Assembly (NCBI GenBank): GCA_958453305.1
Contig: CAUDXH010000028.1
Span: 1 to 17,784 of the forward strand
DNA from: an uncultured Bacteroides sp.
GTDB taxonomy: Bacteria; Bacteroidota; Bacteroidia; Bacteroidales; Bacteroidaceae
Direction of reading: 5' to 3'
DNA: 17,784 nucleotides
Shown: positions 6,436-14,353 of the stretch, one piece after another
How the letters are laid out: each line of letters opens with the position of its first letter
How positions within the stretch are numbered: position 1 is the stretch's first letter
Notes under the pieces: generated by a model
Database searches by the model: none
What the model saw: only the letters and a program-made list of their open reading frames with translations
Told to the model about the DNA's origin: nothing
Program-made: the position numbers and the translations under genes

Positions 6436-7785
6436 TTAACTGACAAAACCTTTTTTAGCCCATTTCAGGCTGTTCCACCTTCTCACAAAAATGAGTGCAC
6501 GTATGTTTTCATCAAGCAGGAAAGCCACCCACATGCCTACCAGTCCCCATCCCCAGTAGATACCGAACAGGTAACTGAAGCCTACTGAAACCGACCACTG
6601 AACAACCAGCCCCACATAAAACGGGAAATTTACATCTCCTGCCGAACGGAGCGCATTAGTGGCATAGATATTTACCGCACGGCCGATTTCCACAATCACA
6701 TCTACCAGCAAAATAGTTACACCTAAGCGTATAATTTCGGCATTATCGGTCAGGGCACTGAAAATAAAATGCCCGCAGGCAGCCCATATACACGACAAAA
6801 TCAACGACACCAAGATAGAAAGGCGCATCACGTATTTCCCTAAAAGATAAGCCGCTCGCACCCGCTTCTGCCCTACTAAATGCCCGATACTGATTGCTCC
6901 TCCCTGAGCCATGGCAATGGCAAAGAGATAGACAAACATCGTGGTATTCACGGTGTAAGTACGGGTGGCAAGTGCCTCGTTGCCCAGTATATTAATCAGA
7001 TAGGTGATAACTACTTGCGAAAAGCTGTACGACATATTCTCGCCTGCCGACGGTACTCCCACCTTCAACAGGTTCTTCAATTCCACCCAAGGGAAAGGAC
7101 GGAAATAAGCACGGGGGAAACAAGGTATATGCTTACGGAACAAGATAACAAACAGCACCAGCATACTTACTCCGCGGGCTATGGAGGTTGAAATGGCAGC
7201 GCCTTCAGCTCCCATTGCCGGCAGTCCGAACTTACCGAAAATAAGCGAATAATTGCCGACAATATTCATGACGTTTACCAATACCGTTACAAGCATCGGA
7301 TAAACCGCCTTATTGGCACTGCGGAGCGAAGCAGAAATGGTAAGTGAAATGGCTTGGAAGAATGCAAACGCTCCTACTATCTCCATATAGCCGATACCAT
7401 AACGGAGCAGTTCGGGACGAAGCCCCATCCAGCCCAGCAAGGTAGCCGCACCGAAATGCAGGATTCCGCTCACGAGCAGTCCCACCACCAAGTTCAGCAA
7501 CAGAGATACGCCAACCACCTGCACCATCTTATCCCTCAGCTTTGCTCCCAAGTATTGCGAACATAAAACGGAAGTCCCGATATTAATCACCTCAAATATA
7601 AGAAAGGCAAACATCACAATCTGATTGACTACCCCAACTGCTGCCACACTCTCATCCGAGTATTGACTCAGCATGATTGTATCCACCGCTCCTAACATCA
7701 TAATGAGAAGCGTTTCTATAAAAATGGGTATGACTAACTTGGTTAATCCCTTACGGATTGATATTGACTGAATGACCTGTTCCAC
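6436..7785 (-). CDS. MATE family multidrug/metabolite efflux transporter
   Basis: A 449-residue inner-membrane protein with about twelve hydrophobic helices in two homologous halves, the MatE-repeat layout. Each half begins in the usual way: PIFIETLLIMMLGAVDTIMLSQYS (about 19-42) and KVGVPSAGENMSYSFSQVVITYLI (about 239-262). Further MATE hallmarks are SLRSANKAVYPMLVTVLVN at the end of the first half and NALRSAGDVNFPFYV in the second. These proteins export cationic drugs or metabolites in exchange for Na+ or H+; the substrate cannot be read from sequence. The codon at the chosen start (7785-7783) is GTG, not ATG, and no in-frame ATG lies early enough to keep the first helix. It has its own -7 box upstream and a strong terminator downstream. 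Confidence 0.9.
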   Translation of the reverse strand: MEQVIQSISIRKGLTKLVIPIFIETLLIMMLGAVDTIMLSQYSDESVAAVGVVNQIVMFAFLIFEVINIGTSVLCSQYLGAKLRDKMVQVVGVSLLLNLVVGLLVSGILHFGAATLLGWMGLRPELLRYGIGYMEIVGAFAFFQAISLTISASLRSANKAVYPMLVTVLVNVMNIVGNYSLIFGKFGLPAMGAEGAAISTSIARGVSMLVLFVILFRKHIPCFPRAYFRPFPWVELKNLLKVGVPSAGENMSYSFSQVVITYLINILGNEALATRTYTVNTTMFVYLFAIAMAQGGAISIGHLVGQKRVRAAYLLGKYVMRLSILVSLILSCIWAACGHFIFSALTDNAEIIRLGVTILLVDVIVEIGRAVNIYATNALRSAGDVNFPFYVGLVVQWSVSVGFSYLFGIYWGWGLVGMWVAFLLDENIRALIFVRRWNSLKWAKKGFVS

Positions 7786-7809
7786 TTTTCTTATTTTTGT
7801 TCAAGCGTG

Positions 7810-7817
7810 CAAAAATA
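7810..7817 (-). promoter_or_regulatory. -7 box of the MATE gene
   Basis: Read on the minus strand TATTTTTG matches TAnnTTTG, about 25 bp before the GTG start. No TTTG is found at the -33 distance. Confidence 0.5.
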
Positions 7818-7997
7818 CAACTTTTTACAGAATCAGGTATTTATCTTCTTGACTTAAAAAGCAGAATACACCGGTAAATTCTTTTTCACCTCCTCCATTT
7901 CTATTTCCAGCAATAAGCCCACTCTTTCTGTCATCCATTCCTGCTTTTCCACAGAGTACACATCTTTTTATTCACTCGTTTACTCTCTAAAAAAGCC

Positions 7998-9305
7998 ATG
8001 CGAAAAACAGTTCTTTTCCTCCTTATAGCCTTTGCTTTTTCCGGATGCGGTACCTATAACGTAGAAGAAGAAGAAGAAGAAGAAAATAAAAGCTATTCTA
8101 TCGGTTTAACTCCACACCTGCCAGAAAATACAGAGATAGACCGTACACTCACTTTATTTACCTGCAACCAAGAAACTCAAGCCATTGAGAGGCAAGAAGT
8201 TCCTTCAAGCAAACTTCCCATTTCTGTCTCCTTATCCGAAAACAGCTATACCCTTACCCTCTGTTCCGGACTATCACAAGACTGTTACACCGTCAATCAG
8301 AATCAGTTATGCCATAAAAACAATCACTGTAGTCCGCTCCCTCTCCTTTTAGGCAATGCAGATATTCATCCATCCGAAGACAGCAACATCCATATTTCAT
8401 TGAATCCCTGTGTGGCATCACTGAACTTTTCGTTTACCGGACTGCCTCAAAATACAGAAAAAGTAACCCTGCAGGTTTCACCCGTAAGTTCATTCATTTC
8501 ATTGGCAGGAGAGTATGCCAACGACAATCAAGCCTGCAGCATCACCTGCCTTCCTGAAAAACAGGCATGGACATCTGAAACCGTCTATGTCTTTCCCGAA
8601 GAAGAAAGTACCCGTACCCGCCTGTCGGTCAATGTTTATCACGACGGGAAAAGTGAAGTTTACAGCTATACTTACAAGCAGCCTTTAGCAGCCGGACAGC
8701 CCTATCACTTTTCAGGAAGCCTGGGAGAAAACAGTTTCATTCCAGATGCTGATTTCGAAATAGACGGATGGAAACCCGGAATTGAAATTGAATTTGACCT
8801 CAGTCAGACACCGGGACAAGAAGAGGACGACGGAGAAAACGACGAAAATACCGACTTTCCTTCTTATGACGATTTAGAAACGGTTTATTCTCCTTCTCTC
8901 CCTGAGAGTGAGTGTATATGGGGAGATTTTTATGTATGGAAGGTGGATACGGTTACTACCGATGAAGAGGTCATTGCCACATTAATCAGTCCCTACCAAT
9001 GGTATCTGAAAGCCGATGAGGCCTTACCTGCACTGGCGGACTATCAGGTAGACGGATTCGGTGACTGGTCAACATTCTCCGTTCAGGAAGCCAAAGAATT
9101 CAGAGACCAATACAGAAAGTATCTATACGACTTAAATGACTTTATCAAGTCATACGGATACGATGGGTTTAAGAATGAAGGACGATACCTATGCAGTCAG
9201 GCAGATTCAACCTTCAGTTTCAGCAACAACCGGATTATAAAGGCTGGAGAAACACCCAAATATTATTTACGAGGAATAAAAAAAATCAGAGTGATTCAAA
9301 AATGA
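7998..9305 (+). CDS. Fimbrillin-like surface lipoprotein
   Basis: A 435-residue lipoprotein: MRKTVLFLLIAFAFSGC places the lipidated Cys at 17. The mature protein begins GTYNV followed by seven Glu, an acidic stretch just behind the Cys of the sort that routes Bacteroidetes lipoproteins to the cell surface. Residues about 33-250 are beta-rich, with an N-terminal strand (SYSIGLTPHLP), a mid-domain ISLNPCVASLNFSFTGLP and a closing PLAAGQPYHFSGSL, the pattern of fimbrillin/FimB-Mfa2-like domains. An acidic linker (about 270-290, QEEDDGENDENTD) leads to a C-terminal domain (about 300-435) rich in Tyr, Trp and Asp that I do not recognise. It is likely an adhesin or minor pilus component, but no other pilus genes are near, so the role is unassigned. 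I saw no promoter. Its last codons contain a terminator for the opposite strand. Confidence 0.72.
   Translation: MRKTVLFLLIAFAFSGCGTYNVEEEEEEENKSYSIGLTPHLPENTEIDRTLTLFTCNQETQAIERQEVPSSKLPISVSLSENSYTLTLCSGLSQDCYTVNQNQLCHKNNHCSPLPLLLGNADIHPSEDSNIHISLNPCVASLNFSFTGLPQNTEKVTLQVSPVSSFISLAGEYANDNQACSITCLPEKQAWTSETVYVFPEEESTRTRLSVNVYHDGKSEVYSYTYKQPLAAGQPYHFSGSLGENSFIPDADFEIDGWKPGIEIEFDLSQTPGQEEDDGENDENTDFPSYDDLETVYSPSLPESECIWGDFYVWKVDTVTTDEEVIATLISPYQWYLKADEALPALADYQVDGFGDWSTFSVQEAKEFRDQYRKYLYDLNDFIKSYGYDGFKNEGRYLCSQADSTFSFSNNRIIKAGETPKYYLRGIKKIRVIQK
8064..8084 (+). repeat. (GAA)7 microsatellite coding seven Glu
   Basis: Seven perfect GAA triplets lie five codons after the lipobox Cys of the surface lipoprotein. 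Slippage would change the length of the acidic stretch and keep the frame. Confidence 0.85.
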
Positions 9306-9316
9306 ATCACTCTGAT
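9278..9316 (-). terminator. Terminator of the GH123 gene, inside the 3' end of the convergent lipoprotein gene
   Basis: A perfect 13-bp stem: ATCAGAGTGATTC (9285-9297) and GAATCACTCTGAT (9304-9316), with a 6-nt loop. On the minus strand it is followed by an eight-base T run. On the plus strand the same bases code the last residues IRVIQK and the TGA stop (9303-9305), and no T run follows, so it acts mainly on the minus-strand transcript. Confidence 0.85.
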
Positions 9317-9343
9317 AAATCCTGTATTACAAAAGTCAGCTCA

Positions 9344-11158
9344 TCATAATCCGATGCGCTGCTTCACCTTCTTGATACAGTCGGCTGCCGGTTCTTGAGG
9401 TAGTTTGCCTTCATCAAATGCCTCAAGAGCCTTTTCCAGTTTCTTCAGTTTTCCTTTCTGTTTACGTTCTGCATACTCTTTTCTCAGAATATTGACTTTC
9501 TCATAAGCCTGAATACCTTGAACTAGTCTTTCAAAACGTAACGAAGTACGCCCTCCGGGATAAACCAGATACGTATCGCCGGCAGCCCATGTATAAAAGC
9601 GGCTGTCCAGCAAAGGCTCGATCACCCAGCTGTTATATGCCCAGCGCAAATAGCCGTCTAAGTTTTCCTTTGCTGCATACCATCCCAGCCACTCACACTC
9701 AGCCGGAGGACAGAAAGTAAATGTATTCGGGAACGGCTCCTCGCAACTGGTATAATAGGTAGTAACTTTTCCTTCACTCTTCCGTTTGCTCTTCATATCC
9801 TGTGAATATTTCATACGCAGCGCCACACAGTAATCATCCAAATCATCGGACAGCTCTTCATGAAGCGCTCCTGCCAGTGAAATCTTAAATTCCGGATCGG
9901 CTTTCCGAATCACACGGATGGTTTCCTTCATGGCATCAAGCGGCCGCTCATCCATTGATATATGCGTTATGTCAAACCAGCCCTTTTCTTTCAGGTGTGC
10001 GGCAAACGAAGTCAGCATGGCAGTCCATATCTCCTCAAATTCTTTATCTCCGGGCTTTGTCTTTACTTCTTGCAGGCTGTTTGTAGCCTGATCATAATAT
10101 TGGAAAGACAATCTCCAAGGCACCATCGAATAACAGGTAATTTCTTTCTTGATGCCTATCTCCATCATAAATTCCACCCAGCGGTCGAAGATGGTATAAT
10201 CGAAGAACCAAGTTCCGTCTGCCTTTTTCATCCAAGTGACCATTGTTTCAAAAGGATCATACGTCTGACCGTTCCAAGGTTTATGAATGACAGAAGCGGT
10301 AATCACTTTTCCGCCGGCATCACGGTACATCTCCATATACGGACGCATTTTCTCAAAGTGTTCTTTACTCCAAGGCTTCACACCATGATAGCGTGCAATG
10401 GCAAAGGGGTTTTGCCACAGATCTAAATGAAACGCCCAATCTTTCGGTGCAGGAAGCTGGCGACTGTCCACATGAACACGCAAGGTCAGTTTACCCAGTT
10501 CTTCAGCCCCGTTGTTTACTGTCACCTCTGTGGTATAGAGTCCCGGCTGTGCATCGGCAGGCACCCATATGCGCACCCATCCTCCCTGCGTGGAATATGC
10601 AGGCAATTCCAGTGAAGAAGCAAGATGATCAATCGGATCAGCCACCAAGGTAGAGTCAAACTGTGAAGCATCGGGACGATGTCCGCATCCGCCTCTTCCA
10701 TCGGGATTCAGTTCATCCGTCATCACATAACGCACAAATCCTGACAAGATACATGAGCGGTCTATCTCAGCCTTCTTGCCTTTCTGTTTCAAACTACCGA
10801 CTTCAGCCTTCAACTCCTGAAGCGGCTGGTCGGTCCATACCACCCATTGAGCAGCCACCCGTTCTCCACGCCATGCTTTCAAGTCGATAACCTGCTGCAC
10901 ACGACTCAGCGGTGCCGGTTCTTCTTTTTTATAACGAACGTCGGTAGACCCCCAGCTTAAATTGATTCCTTTAACCCCTTTCCATTTCGATGCATCCACC
11001 TGTACAGGATTCGGTAATTCCTGATAGGAAACCACAGGGAAAGGAGGCTGATGAGTGGGTAATCCCGAATGAGTAATGCCTTCGGCTTGCTGTGCAAAAC
11101 CGGTGAGGCCCATCAGCGCAACGCCCCACAACAAAAAAATGATTTTTTTCATAGTCAT
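9344..11158 (-). CDS. GH123-type glycosidase (DUF4091), probable beta-N-acetylgalactosaminidase
   Basis: A 604-residue secreted enzyme. The signal peptide ends near GFAQQ (19-23); Met3 is an equally possible start. The order is a beta-sandwich N-terminal part (about 40-235, ending LTLRVHVDSRQLPAPKDW), a TIM-barrel-like catalytic part (about 240-500) and a C-terminal DUF4091 segment with YLRWAYNSW, AAGDTYLVYPGG and FERLVQGIQAYEK. The adjacent acids Asp403-Glu404 in HISMDERP match the Asp-Glu pair that supports substrate-assisted catalysis in characterised GH123 enzymes, which release beta-linked GalNAc from host-type glycans and glycolipids. Substrate is inferred from the family. The ATG is 11 nt after the DUF3109 stop, so the two are probably co-transcribed. 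A strong terminator follows. No SusC/SusD pair is near, so it is not in a classical polysaccharide utilization locus here. Confidence 0.85.
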   Translation of the reverse strand: MTMKKIIFLLWGVALMGLTGFAQQAEGITHSGLPTHQPPFPVVSYQELPNPVQVDASKWKGVKGINLSWGSTDVRYKKEEPAPLSRVQQVIDLKAWRGERVAAQWVVWTDQPLQELKAEVGSLKQKGKKAEIDRSCILSGFVRYVMTDELNPDGRGGCGHRPDASQFDSTLVADPIDHLASSLELPAYSTQGGWVRIWVPADAQPGLYTTEVTVNNGAEELGKLTLRVHVDSRQLPAPKDWAFHLDLWQNPFAIARYHGVKPWSKEHFEKMRPYMEMYRDAGGKVITASVIHKPWNGQTYDPFETMVTWMKKADGTWFFDYTIFDRWVEFMMEIGIKKEITCYSMVPWRLSFQYYDQATNSLQEVKTKPGDKEFEEIWTAMLTSFAAHLKEKGWFDITHISMDERPLDAMKETIRVIRKADPEFKISLAGALHEELSDDLDDYCVALRMKYSQDMKSKRKSEGKVTTYYTSCEEPFPNTFTFCPPAECEWLGWYAAKENLDGYLRWAYNSWVIEPLLDSRFYTWAAGDTYLVYPGGRTSLRFERLVQGIQAYEKVNILRKEYAERKQKGKLKKLEKALEAFDEGKLPQEPAADCIKKVKQRIGL

Positions 11159-11169
11159 ATTTTATTATT

Positions 11170-11751
11170 TTAGATCAGATGCTGGCTTTTCAACTCTTGA
11201 GCTACACTTTCAAGTTCGTCATACCACACCCGACCGAACTTCCGGACCAGTGGCTCCTTCAGAAACTTATAAACAGGTACGTTTTCCTTTTTCCCCAATA
11301 GAACTGCAGCCTTGCATACATCCCAGCGATGATAATTTACGGCTCTGAAAGGACCGTAATTTCCCACACGGATGGGGTATAAATGACAGGATATCGGTTT
11401 ATAGAAGTCGCAACGACCTTCCCGGAATGCCTTTTCGATGGCACAGTAACAATATCCCTTCTCATCGTAACAAGTAAACACGCAGTCTTTCCCGTTGACA
11501 ATCGAAGTGACCAGATCGCCGTCGGGGTCAGTATATACCACTCCCTGCTTTTCAATCACCGCACGGGCTTCGGGTGAAAGTTCCTCCCATATTATCGGAA
11601 GAACTTCTTCCAGTTTCTCCACTTCTTCCAGTTCTACCGGTGCTCCGGCATCACCTTCTATGCAACATTCACCCTTGCAGGCGTCCAGATTACACAGAAA
11701 TTTCTCGCGGAACACATCCAAACTTACCACTACATCATCTATCTGTACCAT
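11170..11751 (-). CDS. DUF3109 Cys-rich protein, possible metal or Fe-S binding
   Basis: The ATG at 11751 gives MVQIDDVVVSLDV, the usual DUF3109 opening; the 18 codons upstream are not conserved-looking. The 193-residue product has 11 Cys, in a first cluster CNLDACKGECC (20-30) and a second spread CVFTC, CYCAIEKAF, C114 and SCHLYPIR (90-127). This spacing is that of the DUF3109/YkgJ-like group, thought to coordinate zinc or an iron-sulfur cluster; the exact role is not established. No signal peptide, so it is cytoplasmic. It lies just downstream of the gpmI terminator and 11 nt before the GH123 gene, implying a two-gene transcript, although the functions have no obvious link. Its own promoter was not clear. 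Confidence 0.85.
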   Translation of the reverse strand: MVQIDDVVVSLDVFREKFLCNLDACKGECCIEGDAGAPVELEEVEKLEEVLPIIWEELSPEARAVIEKQGVVYTDPDGDLVTSIVNGKDCVFTCYDEKGYCYCAIEKAFREGRCDFYKPISCHLYPIRVGNYGPFRAVNYHRWDVCKAAVLLGKKENVPVYKFLKEPLVRKFGRVWYDELESVAQELKSQHLI

Positions 11752-11798
11752 ACATTTTATTTTATGCCAACAAGCGTTTCCTTCCCGCCAAGAGGATA

Positions 11799-11852
11799 AG
11801 AACAAACAAACGAGTTGACAAGGCTTATCAAATATTTCCCCATCAACTCGTT
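11799..11852 (-). terminator. Terminator of gpmI
   Basis: AACGAGTTGA (11809-11818) and TCAACTCGTT (11843-11852) form a perfect 10-bp stem with a 24-nt loop; on the minus strand it runs into TGTTTGTTCTT. It sits 70 bp after the gpmI stop and about 55 bp before the DUF3109 start. Confidence 0.65.
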
Positions 11853-11921
11853 CGCCTATTGACTGATAAACTTACGCGTCAATTTATTTTCCCTTCATCT
11901 CGCCAACGTGAGACGAAATTC

Positions 11922-13436
11922 TTACTTAATCAAGTCTTTTCCAGACATGTCAGCAGGCTGAGCCATGCCCAAGATGTGAAGGATAGATGGAGCGACATCT
12001 GCCAATACACCGTTTTCTACTTTCGCATCTTTATTTGCTGTAACATAAACAAACGGAACCGGGTTCAAAGAGTGAGCCGTATTCGGTGTGCCATCCTCAT
12101 TCAAAGCGTGATCTGCATTACCGTGGTCAGCAATGATGATAACTTCATAATCGTTTGCTTTGGCAGCCTCAACGGTATCTTTTACACAGTTGTCGATAGC
12201 TGTTACCGCTTTTTCGATTGCTTCGTAGATACCGGTATGACCTACCATATCACCATTAGCATAGTTAACCACAATAAAATCGTATTTCTGAGTCTGAATA
12301 GCCTCAACCAATTTGTCTTTCACTTCGTATGCACTCATTTCCGGCTTCAAGTCGTAAGTTGCCACTTTCGGGCTCGGAACCAAGATACGGTCTTCGTTAT
12401 CATACGGAGTTTCACGTCCACCATTGAAGAAGAAGGTTACGTGAGCATATTTTTCAGTTTCAGCAATGTGAAGCTGAGTCTTGCCGTTTGCTGCCAAGTA
12501 TTCGCCCAACGTATTCTGTACGTTTTCTTTCGGGAACAAGATATGTACGCCCTGGAAAGAAGCATCATACGGAGTCATACAGTAGAACTGCAATCCCGGA
12601 ATGGTCTTCATGCCTTCTTCCGGCATATCCTGCTGAGTCAATACTACGGTCAACTCTTTAGCACGGTCGTTACGGTAGTTGAAGAAGATAACCACATCGC
12701 CTTCTTTGATGGTACCGTCGAAGTTGGCGTTTACAATCGGTTTGATAAATTCATCGGTTACGCCTTCATCGTAAGACTCCTGCATGGCCTGAACCATATC
12801 GGTTGCTTTCTTTCCTGTTCCGCTAACCAGCAAATCGTAAGCTTCTTTTACACGGTTCCAGCGTTTGTCGCGGTCCATTGCATAAAAACGACCGATGATA
12901 GAAGCAATCTTGCCAGCCGACCGGTCACAATGAGCAGAAAGCTGTTCAATGAATCCTTTACCGCTCTTCGGGTCTGTATCACGACCGTCCATGAAGCAGT
13001 GGATGAATGTATTTTCAAGTCCGTATTCCTTGGCAATGTCGCACAACTTAAACAAGTGATCCAATGAAGAGTGAACTCCACCGTTTGAAGTCAATCCCAT
13101 GAAATGGATATTCTTGCCCTGCTCTTTTGCATAAGAGAAAGCCGAAACCACTTCCTTGTTTTGCAGGATGCTGCCGTCAGCACAAGCGCGGTTAATCTTC
13201 ACCAAGTCCTGATAAACGATACGTCCGGCACCGATATTCAAGTGACCTACTTCCGAGTTACCCATCTGTCCGTCGGGCAAACCTACGTTTTCACCGCTTG
13301 CCTGAAGTTGTGAATGCGGATAGTCAGCCAACAAAGAGTCCCAGTACGGAGTCGGAGTATTGAAGATTACGTCGTCTTTCTTGTGGTCGCCACATCCCCA
13401 ACCATCAAGAATCATTAAAAGAGCTTTCTTAGCCAT
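11922..13436 (-). CDS. gpmI: 2,3-bisphosphoglycerate-independent phosphoglycerate mutase
   Basis: GpmI interconverts 3- and 2-phosphoglycerate in glycolysis and gluconeogenesis through a phosphoserine intermediate, using two Mn2+ ions, in the cytoplasm. The start at 13436 (MAKKALLMILDGWG) gives 504 residues, the family length; a further 14 codons upstream overlap the promoter region and are not used. All metal and catalytic residues are visible: Asp11 in DGWG, Ser61 in QMGNSEVGH, Asp396 and His400 in NGDMVGH, Asp437 and His438 in IADHGNADH, and His455 in TAHS. The substrate-binding FMDGRDTDP and NYRNDRA blocks are intact. It has its own -7 box and a downstream hairpin, so it is a single-gene unit. 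Confidence 0.97.
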   Translation of the reverse strand: MAKKALLMILDGWGCGDHKKDDVIFNTPTPYWDSLLADYPHSQLQASGENVGLPDGQMGNSEVGHLNIGAGRIVYQDLVKINRACADGSILQNKEVVSAFSYAKEQGKNIHFMGLTSNGGVHSSLDHLFKLCDIAKEYGLENTFIHCFMDGRDTDPKSGKGFIEQLSAHCDRSAGKIASIIGRFYAMDRDKRWNRVKEAYDLLVSGTGKKATDMVQAMQESYDEGVTDEFIKPIVNANFDGTIKEGDVVIFFNYRNDRAKELTVVLTQQDMPEEGMKTIPGLQFYCMTPYDASFQGVHILFPKENVQNTLGEYLAANGKTQLHIAETEKYAHVTFFFNGGRETPYDNEDRILVPSPKVATYDLKPEMSAYEVKDKLVEAIQTQKYDFIVVNYANGDMVGHTGIYEAIEKAVTAIDNCVKDTVEAAKANDYEVIIIADHGNADHALNEDGTPNTAHSLNPVPFVYVTANKDAKVENGVLADVAPSILHILGMAQPADMSGKDLIK

Positions 13437-13482
13437 AATTCTATATTGTTTTAAAGTTGATATTATTCTGTTATCCAACGTG

Positions 13483-13514
13483 CAAAATTACAAAATATCC
13501 CGTTTGTACACGAA
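13483..13514 (-). promoter_or_regulatory. gpmI promoter
   Basis: On the minus strand TAATTTTG (13490-13483) is a perfect TAnnTTTG box, with a poor -33 (TTCG, 13514-13511) 20 bp upstream. The ATG is 46 bp downstream. The leader contains a single GATAAC but no 11-bp repeat of it. Confidence 0.6.
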
Positions 13515-13981
13515 ACTTTTTAGCATTTTTAGTGGTGTTTGTTTCGCTCCAAAATAAAGGTCTCTATTTACCAGTTAGAAAACGGCATGCATTCCACCTT
13601 GTGAACAGTCATGCTTTTACCCATATCCAAGAAGATAAACTTGCCGGAAGCAAAAAGTTATCAACAGGACTTCAACAGGTGTTTATGTCTGGTTAACATA
13701 CTTATTTACAACACAAAACACCATTACAAGAAAAAGCTGTTTTTCCCTTCATCCAAAGTTATCAACAAGAATATACAAGTTGTGAACAACCTTGACATCA
13801 AAGCAAGAGCACACCTGATTTATGCTTATTTTCAAGCAAGAGCCCCACCCTCTTTCCTTCTCTTTAAAAGAGCGTAAAAACAGAGCATGGATTTGTATCC
13901 GATATATTTTTTCAATACCTTGCTCAAAACTTATCAGCAACCCGCAGTAATAGAATACATTTAATTTACCAATCAAGCCCT
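13491..13981. other. AT-rich intergenic region with DnaA-box-like sites
   Basis: About 490 bp with no convincing gene. It contains two identical 13-mers AAAGTTATCAACA, each with TTATCAACA (13658-13666 and 13759-13767), one mismatch from the DnaA box TTATCCACA. There is a looser TTATCAGCA (13931-13939) and two copies of TTGTGAACA (13599-13607 and 13780-13788). All point the same way. This resembles a replication-origin or DnaA-regulated region, but only two sites are close to consensus. Short reading frames across it have no family features. Confidence 0.4.
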
Positions 13982-14278
13982 ATGATACCTGCTAAAATTT
14001 TATTCTACCTCATTATCCTAATCGGCTTCGCAATAACCGGAAGATATTACAAGCCACTGAATGCGTACCTTAAAAAAAATACACTCGGAATGTATTTCTT
14101 CTTCTGTTTTATACCCTACACCAAACTCTGCGAAGCACTGGAGGAATATATAGGATGGTGGCCTTCATTGGGTATCACTACCGCTATATTAGCAGTGATT
14201 ACTCGCATGATTTACTCCAAACCAAAATCAAATAAAAAGCACACGAACCAAACAACCAACCAGCAGGAAAAGCCTTGA
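13982..14278 (+). CDS. Small membrane protein, unknown function
   Basis: A 98-residue protein with a hydrophobic N-terminal helix (about 4-20), a second hydrophobic stretch around MYFFFCFIPYTKL (37-49) and a third (about 58-77), followed by a polar Lys/Asn/Gln tail of some 20 residues. Two or three membrane spans are likely. No motif or family is recognised. The ATG at 13982 directly precedes the first helix. A weak promoter candidate (TTTG 13892-13895, then TACCTTGC at 13916) lies upstream but matches poorly. A very strong hairpin follows the stop by 13 bp, which supports a real transcription unit. Confidence 0.6.
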   Translation: MIPAKILFYLIILIGFAITGRYYKPLNAYLKKNTLGMYFFFCFIPYTKLCEALEEYIGWWPSLGITTAILAVITRMIYSKPKSNKKHTNQTTNQQEKP

Positions 14279-14291
14279 TGAAGAGAAGCCC

Positions 14292-14344
14292 AAAACAGAA
14301 TCGGTCGGTGTGGATAGATACTCACACCGACCGATTCTGTTTTT
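14292..14344. terminator. Bidirectional terminator with a 21-bp perfect stem
   Basis: The arms 14292-14312 (beginning AAAACAGAATCGG) and 14323-14343 (ending GATTCTGTTTT) are perfectly complementary with a 10-nt loop. The A-rich foot on one side and T-rich foot on the other mean it reads as a terminator in both directions. It separates the convergent small membrane protein gene and rnhB, ending only 10 bp before the rnhB stop codon. Confidence 0.9.
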
Positions 14345-14353
14345 CAGTCTGCT

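Noticed and set aside
9962..10653. Plus-strand open frames opposite the GH123 gene
   Set aside because: They are antisense to a well-supported enzyme gene and show no domain, signal or start-site support.
11574..13067. 497-codon plus-strand open frame opposite gpmI
   Set aside because: It is antisense to the clear GpmI coding sequence, has no domain or signal features, and its composition is that expected from the reverse of a conserved gene.
13470..13475. GATAAC (minus strand) in the gpmI leader as a third member of the TAAC-repeat regulon
   Set aside because: It is a single copy without 11-bp repeats and lies downstream of the -7 box, so it does not share the operator layout.
13437..13478. 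Longer N-terminal start for GpmI, and likewise for the genes starting at 5700, 6083, 11751 and 17720
   Set aside because: In each case the extension translates leader or promoter DNA and displaces a signal peptide or a conserved family N-terminus.
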